Assembly (NCBI GenBank): GCA_021802185.1
Contig: JAKAAV010000055.1
Location: 1 to 9,543, forward strand
Length of the DNA: 9,543 bases
Source of the DNA: Chloroflexota bacterium
GTDB taxonomy: Bacteria > Chloroflexota > Limnocylindria > Limnocylindrales > CSP1-4
Reading direction: 5' to 3'
In this document: in pieces, positions 6,366-9,543 of the stretch
Layout of the letters: every line of letters begins with the position of its first letter
How positions within the stretch are numbered: the stretch's first letter is position 1
Position numbers and translations under genes: made by a program
The notes under the pieces: generated by a model
What the model was told of the DNA's origin: nothing
What the model saw: the letters and a program-made list of their open reading frames with translations, nothing else
Database searches by the model: none

Positions 6366-6462
6366 GCGAACGGCGCCCGACGGCGCGAGCCGGAGGCCGC
6401 CGTGCCGAGCCGGAGGCCGCGGTCGCGAACGGGCGCCCGCCGTCGCGAGCCGGAGCCCGCCA
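6366..6462. repeat. Imperfect GC repeat between convergent genes
   Basis: GAGCCGGAGGCCGC occurs at 6387-6400 and 6407-6420, and as GAGCCGGAGCCCGC at 6447-6460. A longer unit beginning CGAACGG with a GCGCCCG core is present at about 6367 and again at about 6426, so the array reads as a roughly 60-bp duplication with an extra short copy. It fills most of the 155-bp gap between the MoaD-like stop and the lipoprotein stop, where transcripts from both sides should end. A small stem at 6316-6331 (GGCGA/TCGCC) follows the MoaD-like stop. I see no T-tract terminator on either strand. Confidence 0.6.
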
Positions 6463-6469
6463 GCGCGCG

Positions 6470-7948
6470 CTACCCGGCCCAGACCGCGACGACGCCGCGC
6501 ATCGTGCCGACGAGCACGCGGCCGTTCCACAGCGTCGGCGACGCGAAGTGGGGCACGGCGCCGACGGCGACGTGGCCCGTCGGCGTGCCGCTGCGCGCGG
6601 CGAGCCGGTAGAGGACGCCATCGGTCAGGTCGAGGCTCCAGACCGAGCCGCCCCCGACGACCGGCGGCCCGTTCGCGCCGCTCGTCGTGCGCCACGCCAC
6701 CCGCATCGAGCCGTCCGTGCCGACGACCACCGCCCGGAGCGCGTCCGTGCACGGCACGTACACCGTCTGCCCGGCGACAGCCGCGGCCCCGAACGCTCGG
6801 CAGAGCGGGATCGACGAGACCTGCCCCCCGATACCGCCGAGCGAGCCCTGGCGCAGGGTGTAGGCGGTCCCGCCCTTGCCGTCGATGAACACGAACGAGT
6901 CGCCGAGGAGCGCCGGGGCGAGCGAGCCGAGGTCGGCGTCGGCCGCGTTCTCGCTCGACCATGTGGACGGCGCGAACCGCGACAGGAGGCGCAGCGATGG
7001 TGACAACTCGAGGACCGAGTCCGTACCGTCGTACGTCGTCGTCGAAGCGCCGTTCCCGACAGACACGTACAGGTTTCCGTCGGCGCCGACGGCGGGGCCG
7101 CCCGTCGCCCACACCCCTCCCATCCGGGCGGTCGGGACGCGGTACGAGACGGTCGGCCCGACGCCCGTGACCGGGACTCCGACGACCTCGCCGACGTACT
7201 GCCCGCAGTCGCCATCGAGGCCGCCCAGCCCGACGTAGACGTACCCGTTCGCGACCGCGAGGGCCGCCCGCTGCTGATGGGCCGCCGGGTCGTCGCCAGG
7301 CAGGTCGATGCCTCGGGACCAGCGAACTGCGCCCGTCCCAGGGTCCAGCGCGAACAGCACGTGACGGGGTCCGCTGACCTCGGCGACCGCGAACAGCGAT
7401 CCGGTCGACCGGTCGTACGCCGGCGTGCCCGTGATGCCCAGCGGGTCTATGTTGCCGCACGGCAGCGAGGCGAGCGGGACCGGCGTCCCGAGGTGCCGGC
7501 GCCACGCGACGTGCCCGCTCGCCGCGAGCGCGTACACGCTGTCGTTCTCCGTCGCCGCGATGATTCGGCCACCCACGACGAGGGGCTCCGCGTACACCGC
7601 GCCGTCGAGCGCCGCGCTCCACTCGACCGTGAGGACGCCGGCCGGCTGGGTGAAGCCCGGGTCGCTGCCACTCCGCGCCGCGTCGCGGTGGTAGACAGGC
7701 CAGTCCGCCGGCGAGCCGGCCGCTGCGGCGGACGAGCCGGGGGTCGGCGCGGCGGTGCCGGCCGGAACGCCAGCCGGCGAAGACGCGACGGACGGAGCCT
7801 CCATGCTGGCCGTGGCCGGCGGCGACGGCCGCTGTGCCGACGGCGGCGGTGACGTGGACGAGCCCGAGCACGAGGCCACGAGCGCGAGCACGAGCGCCGG
7901 GCCGAGTGTTCGGGCGCCGGGCCTCGGACGAGTCCGCCGCGCGAGCAC
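6470..7948 (-). CDS. PQQ-like beta-propeller lipoprotein
   Basis: From GTG 7948 this is a 492-residue secreted lipoprotein. Residues 1-27 are a short, Arg-rich signal peptide with a hydrophobic core (LGPALVLALV) and the lipobox VASC, placing the lipidated Cys at C27. Residues 28-82 are a Ser/Pro/Ala/Thr linker typical of surface lipoproteins. From WPVYHRDAARSG (83-94) the sequence is a beta-propeller built of PQQ-like or BamB-like blades, with repeated VY/LY-type strands, for example GGRIIAATENDSVYAL, NGYVYVGLGG, DGNLYVSVGNG and GQTVYVPCTDALRAV. Mature cysteines C164, C248, C383 and C400 could form two disulfides outside the membrane. Residues that would mark a true PQQ dehydrogenase are not evident, so it is best described as a binding or scaffold protein. 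An alternative GTG at 8026 overlaps the upstream sulfurtransferase stop as GTGA, which suggests translational coupling but gives an unusually long 53-residue signal region. Neither start has a clear Shine-Dalgarno sequence. Confidence 0.85.
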   Translation of the reverse strand: MLARRTRPRPGARTLGPALVLALVASCSGSSTSPPPSAQRPSPPATASMEAPSVASSPAGVPAGTAAPTPGSSAAAAGSPADWPVYHRDAARSGSDPGFTQPAGVLTVEWSAALDGAVYAEPLVVGGRIIAATENDSVYALAASGHVAWRRHLGTPVPLASLPCGNIDPLGITGTPAYDRSTGSLFAVAEVSGPRHVLFALDPGTGAVRWSRGIDLPGDDPAAHQQRAALAVANGYVYVGLGGLDGDCGQYVGEVVGVPVTGVGPTVSYRVPTARMGGVWATGGPAVGADGNLYVSVGNGASTTTYDGTDSVLELSPSLRLLSRFAPSTWSSENAADADLGSLAPALLGDSFVFIDGKGGTAYTLRQGSLGGIGGQVSSIPLCRAFGAAAVAGQTVYVPCTDALRAVVVGTDGSMRVAWRTTSGANGPPVVGGGSVWSLDLTDGVLYRLAARSGTPTGHVAVGAVPHFASPTLWNGRVLVGTMRGVVAVWAG

Positions 7949-8022
7949 GGCCCACGGCCGGGGCGCCCGGGTGGACGCTCTTCGTGATCGCGCGCGGCCG
8001 ACGTGTGCGCCGGCGATTCGGG

Positions 8023-8928
8023 TCACGCCGGGTCGCCGGGTTCCGGCCCCGTCGCGACCGGGTACCCTGCCGTGCTCCAATCGCTCCACGAGCCGACGTA
8101 GAGAATCGGGTCGGGGAGCCCGATGAGCCGCATCGCGAGCGCGTGGTGCAGCGCGGACGTCCCGCTCCCGCAGTACGTGACGACCTCGGCATCACCGTCC
8201 GCGCCGAGGGCGTGGAACCGCGCCGCGAGGACCTCCGGCGACAGGAACCGACCGTCCGGGCCGAGGTTCTCCTCGTACGGCGCGCTCACGGCCGTCGGGA
8301 TGTGGCCGGCCGCCGGGTCGATCGGCTCGACCTCGCCGCGATAACGCGCGCCGGCTCGCGCATCGAGCAGCAGCAGGCTCCCGAGTCGCCGCCGGAGCTC
8401 GTCGCGGTCGATCGTGCCGGACCAGCCGGAAGCGGGCTCGAACCGGGCCTCAGGCCACGCCGGCACCTCCGTCACGAGCTGCCCGCCCGCCGCAGTCCAC
8501 GCGCCGATGCCCCCGTCCAGCACCCGGACCCACGGGTGACCGAGCCGCTCGAGCATCCACCACAGCCGCGCACCGACCCAGCCCCCGGCATCGTCGTACG
8601 CGACCACACGGTGCCCAGGCCCGATCCCCGCCTGCCCCATCCGGCGCGCGAAGCCTGCAGGATCGGGGAGCGGGTGGCGTCCGGGCCCGTCGGGCGCGCT
8701 GAGGTCGTCGTCGAGGTCGAGGTGGATCGCGCCCGGCAGGTGGCCCCGGTCGTACGCGGCGCGCCCCTCCCCGTGACGGCCCAGGTACCAGCGCACGTCG
8801 ACGATGCGCAGGTCGGCGTCGCCGATCGCGTCGCGGAGCTGCGCGACGTCGATCAGCGGCGAAGGCCTGCCCCCGGCAGCGACCGCCGCGGCTCGCCGGG
8901 CGTCAGTCGGTGGGAAGCTGGCCGCCAA
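8023..8928 (-). CDS. Rhodanese-type sulfurtransferase (thiosulfate / 3-mercaptopyruvate)
   Basis: From TTG 8928 this gives 301 residues forming two tandem rhodanese domains. The N-terminal one (about 26-150) has the structural signatures VDVRWYLG, AYDRGHLPGAIHLDLD and DDAGGWVGARLWWMLERLG but no catalytic Cys. The C-terminal one (about 170-293) has DARAGARYRGE, GHIPTAVSAPYEENLGPDGRFLSP and the active-site loop C253-GSGTS. 3-Mercaptopyruvate sulfurtransferases usually carry CGSGVT and thiosulfate sulfurtransferases CRxGxx, so the glycine/serine-rich loop favours mercaptopyruvate, with two substitutions. The protein moves sulfane sulfur from a donor to thiol acceptors in the cytoplasm. The start is the weak point: homologues would begin near the SPLIDV segment, where there is no ATG, GTG or TTG. 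TTG 8928 overlaps the MTA phosphorylase gene by 26 bp, and the only in-frame ATG upstream is 9048. The gene order implies cotranscription with methionine salvage. Confidence 0.88.
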   Translation of the reverse strand: MAASFPPTDARRAAAVAAGGRPSPLIDVAQLRDAIGDADLRIVDVRWYLGRHGEGRAAYDRGHLPGAIHLDLDDDLSAPDGPGRHPLPDPAGFARRMGQAGIGPGHRVVAYDDAGGWVGARLWWMLERLGHPWVRVLDGGIGAWTAAGGQLVTEVPAWPEARFEPASGWSGTIDRDELRRRLGSLLLLDARAGARYRGEVEPIDPAAGHIPTAVSAPYEENLGPDGRFLSPEVLAARFHALGADGDAEVVTYCGSGTSALHHALAMRLIGLPDPILYVGSWSDWSTAGYPVATGPEPGDPA

Positions 8929-9543
8929 GGAGCAGCGACAGCTCGTGGACCCGCTCGCGGGCGATCGCGGCGGGATCGGTCTGGATCGCGTTCTCGAGCG
9001 CCGAGGCGCAGCCGCAGGCGTCGCGCGGCGGGAGGCCGTCGGTCGCAAGCCGCGTGAGGATCGACCGCGCGGACGCCACGTTCGCGCCGAGGTTCGCGAC
9101 GACCTGGGCGACGGTCACGGGCTCCTCGTCCTCGTGCCAGCAGTCGTAGTCGGTCGCGTAGGCGAGCATCCCGTAGCAGAGCTCGGCCTCGCGCGCGAGC
9201 TTCGCCTCGGGGAGCCCGGTCATCCCGATGACGCTCGCCCCCCAGCTCCGGTACAGGTTCGACTCGGCGCGGGTCGAGAACTGCGGCCCCTCCATCGCGA
9301 CGTACGTGCCGCCACGGTGCACGCGTCGCGCGCGCTCCGTCCCCGCGATGCCCGCGTCGCGGTCCGACTCGCCGAAGACGGCGTCGGCGAGGTCCGCCAG
9401 CCGCGTCGAGAGCGTCGGGCAGAACGGGTCGGCGAACGCGACGTGGACGACGACGCCCTTGCCGTACAGCGTCGCCGGCCGGTCCTTCGTGCGGTCCATG
9501 AACTGGTCGGGGACCACGACGTCGCGTGGCCGGATCTCCTCCA
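8903..9543 (-). CDS. mtnP: 5'-methylthioadenosine phosphorylase, C-terminal part (5' end outside window)
   Basis: The frame is open from the right edge to TGA 8905-8903, giving 212 visible residues of a family usually about 270-290 long, so roughly the first 70 are missing. An internal GTG at 9517 is not the start, because conserved sequence (EEIRPRDVVVPDQFMDRT) continues above it to the edge. Matching family segments follow in order: VVVHVAFADPFCPTLS, GGTYVAMEGPQFSTRAES, GMTGLPEAKLAREAELCYGMLAYATDYDCWHEDEEPV and the C-terminal helix. The two acidic residues of TDYDCW occupy the positions that contact the adenine base in human MTAP, so 6-aminopurine nucleoside (MTA) is the likely substrate rather than inosine or guanosine. 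It cleaves MTA to adenine and methylthioribose-1-phosphate in methionine salvage. It is the first visible gene of the minus-strand run and overlaps the sulfurtransferase start. Confidence 0.93.
   Translation of the reverse strand, partial: EEIRPRDVVVPDQFMDRTKDRPATLYGKGVVVHVAFADPFCPTLSTRLADLADAVFGESDRDAGIAGTERARRVHRGGTYVAMEGPQFSTRAESNLYRSWGASVIGMTGLPEAKLAREAELCYGMLAYATDYDCWHEDEEPVTVAQVVANLGANVASARSILTRLATDGLPPRDACGCASALENAIQTDPAAIARERVHELSLLLGGQLPTD

Noticed and set aside
6366..6462. CRISPR-like array between the convergent genes
   Set aside because: The copies are short, unevenly spaced and imperfect, with no unique spacers of constant length and no cas gene.
5994..8195. Long minus-strand frame (733 codons) covering the MoaD-like gene and lipoprotein
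   Set aside because: Arg/Gly/Pro-rich composition and no domain; it is out of frame with the lipoprotein, which has a signal peptide and propeller blades, and antisense to the MoaD-like gene.

Overview
The window is very GC-rich DNA (about 70% or more by eye) with almost exclusively G/C third codon positions, GTG and TTG starts, and short or overlapping gene junctions. A Gram-positive-type lipoprotein, an MTA phosphorylase, a two-domain sulfurtransferase and BNR and PQQ-like propellers suggest a soil or freshwater Chloroflexota or deep actinobacterial chromosome. No marker gene is present, so the phylum is an inference. There is no tRNA, rRNA, CRISPR array, transposase or phage gene; this reads as ordinary chromosomal metabolism rather than a mobile island.

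Layout. Bases 1-399 carry no supportable gene but are rich in repeats: a GTCGCC hexamer run, a 22-bp direct repeat, a perfect 13-bp inverted repeat, a second dyad and three copies of GTTCATC. Next comes a minus-strand polytopic membrane protein (400-1197) with an internal duplication. A 15-bp perfect hairpin then follows the end of a minus-strand flavin/Fe-S oxidoreductase of the old-yellow-enzyme / 2,4-dienoyl-CoA reductase / trimethylamine dehydrogenase superfamily (1345-3561). Diverging from it is an AraC-family regulator with an N-terminal cupin (about 3842-4840). This is the usual arrangement of a substrate-sensing activator beside its target enzyme.

Downstream on the plus strand, behind its own plausible promoter, is a two-gene unit. 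It encodes a six-Asp-box BNR beta-propeller protein (4948-6027) and, 11 bp later, a MoaD/ThiS-like beta-grasp protein (6039-6314) whose Gly-Gly is followed by four extra residues. A 155-bp convergent gap with an imperfect GC-rich repeat separates this unit from a minus-strand run transcribed from the right edge. That run is 5'-methylthioadenosine phosphorylase (partial, 8903-9543), a rhodanese-type sulfurtransferase overlapping it (8023-8928), and a PQQ-like propeller lipoprotein (6470-7948 or from 8026).

Functionally the right-hand run joins methionine salvage with sulfur transfer and ends in a surface lipoprotein. The left-hand part is a regulated redox enzyme of unknown substrate. The most interesting points are the propeller/MoaD-like pair with its unprocessed-looking tail, and the oxidoreductase whose second nucleotide-binding loop has lost its glycine pattern. 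Nothing here is proven to be a new system.
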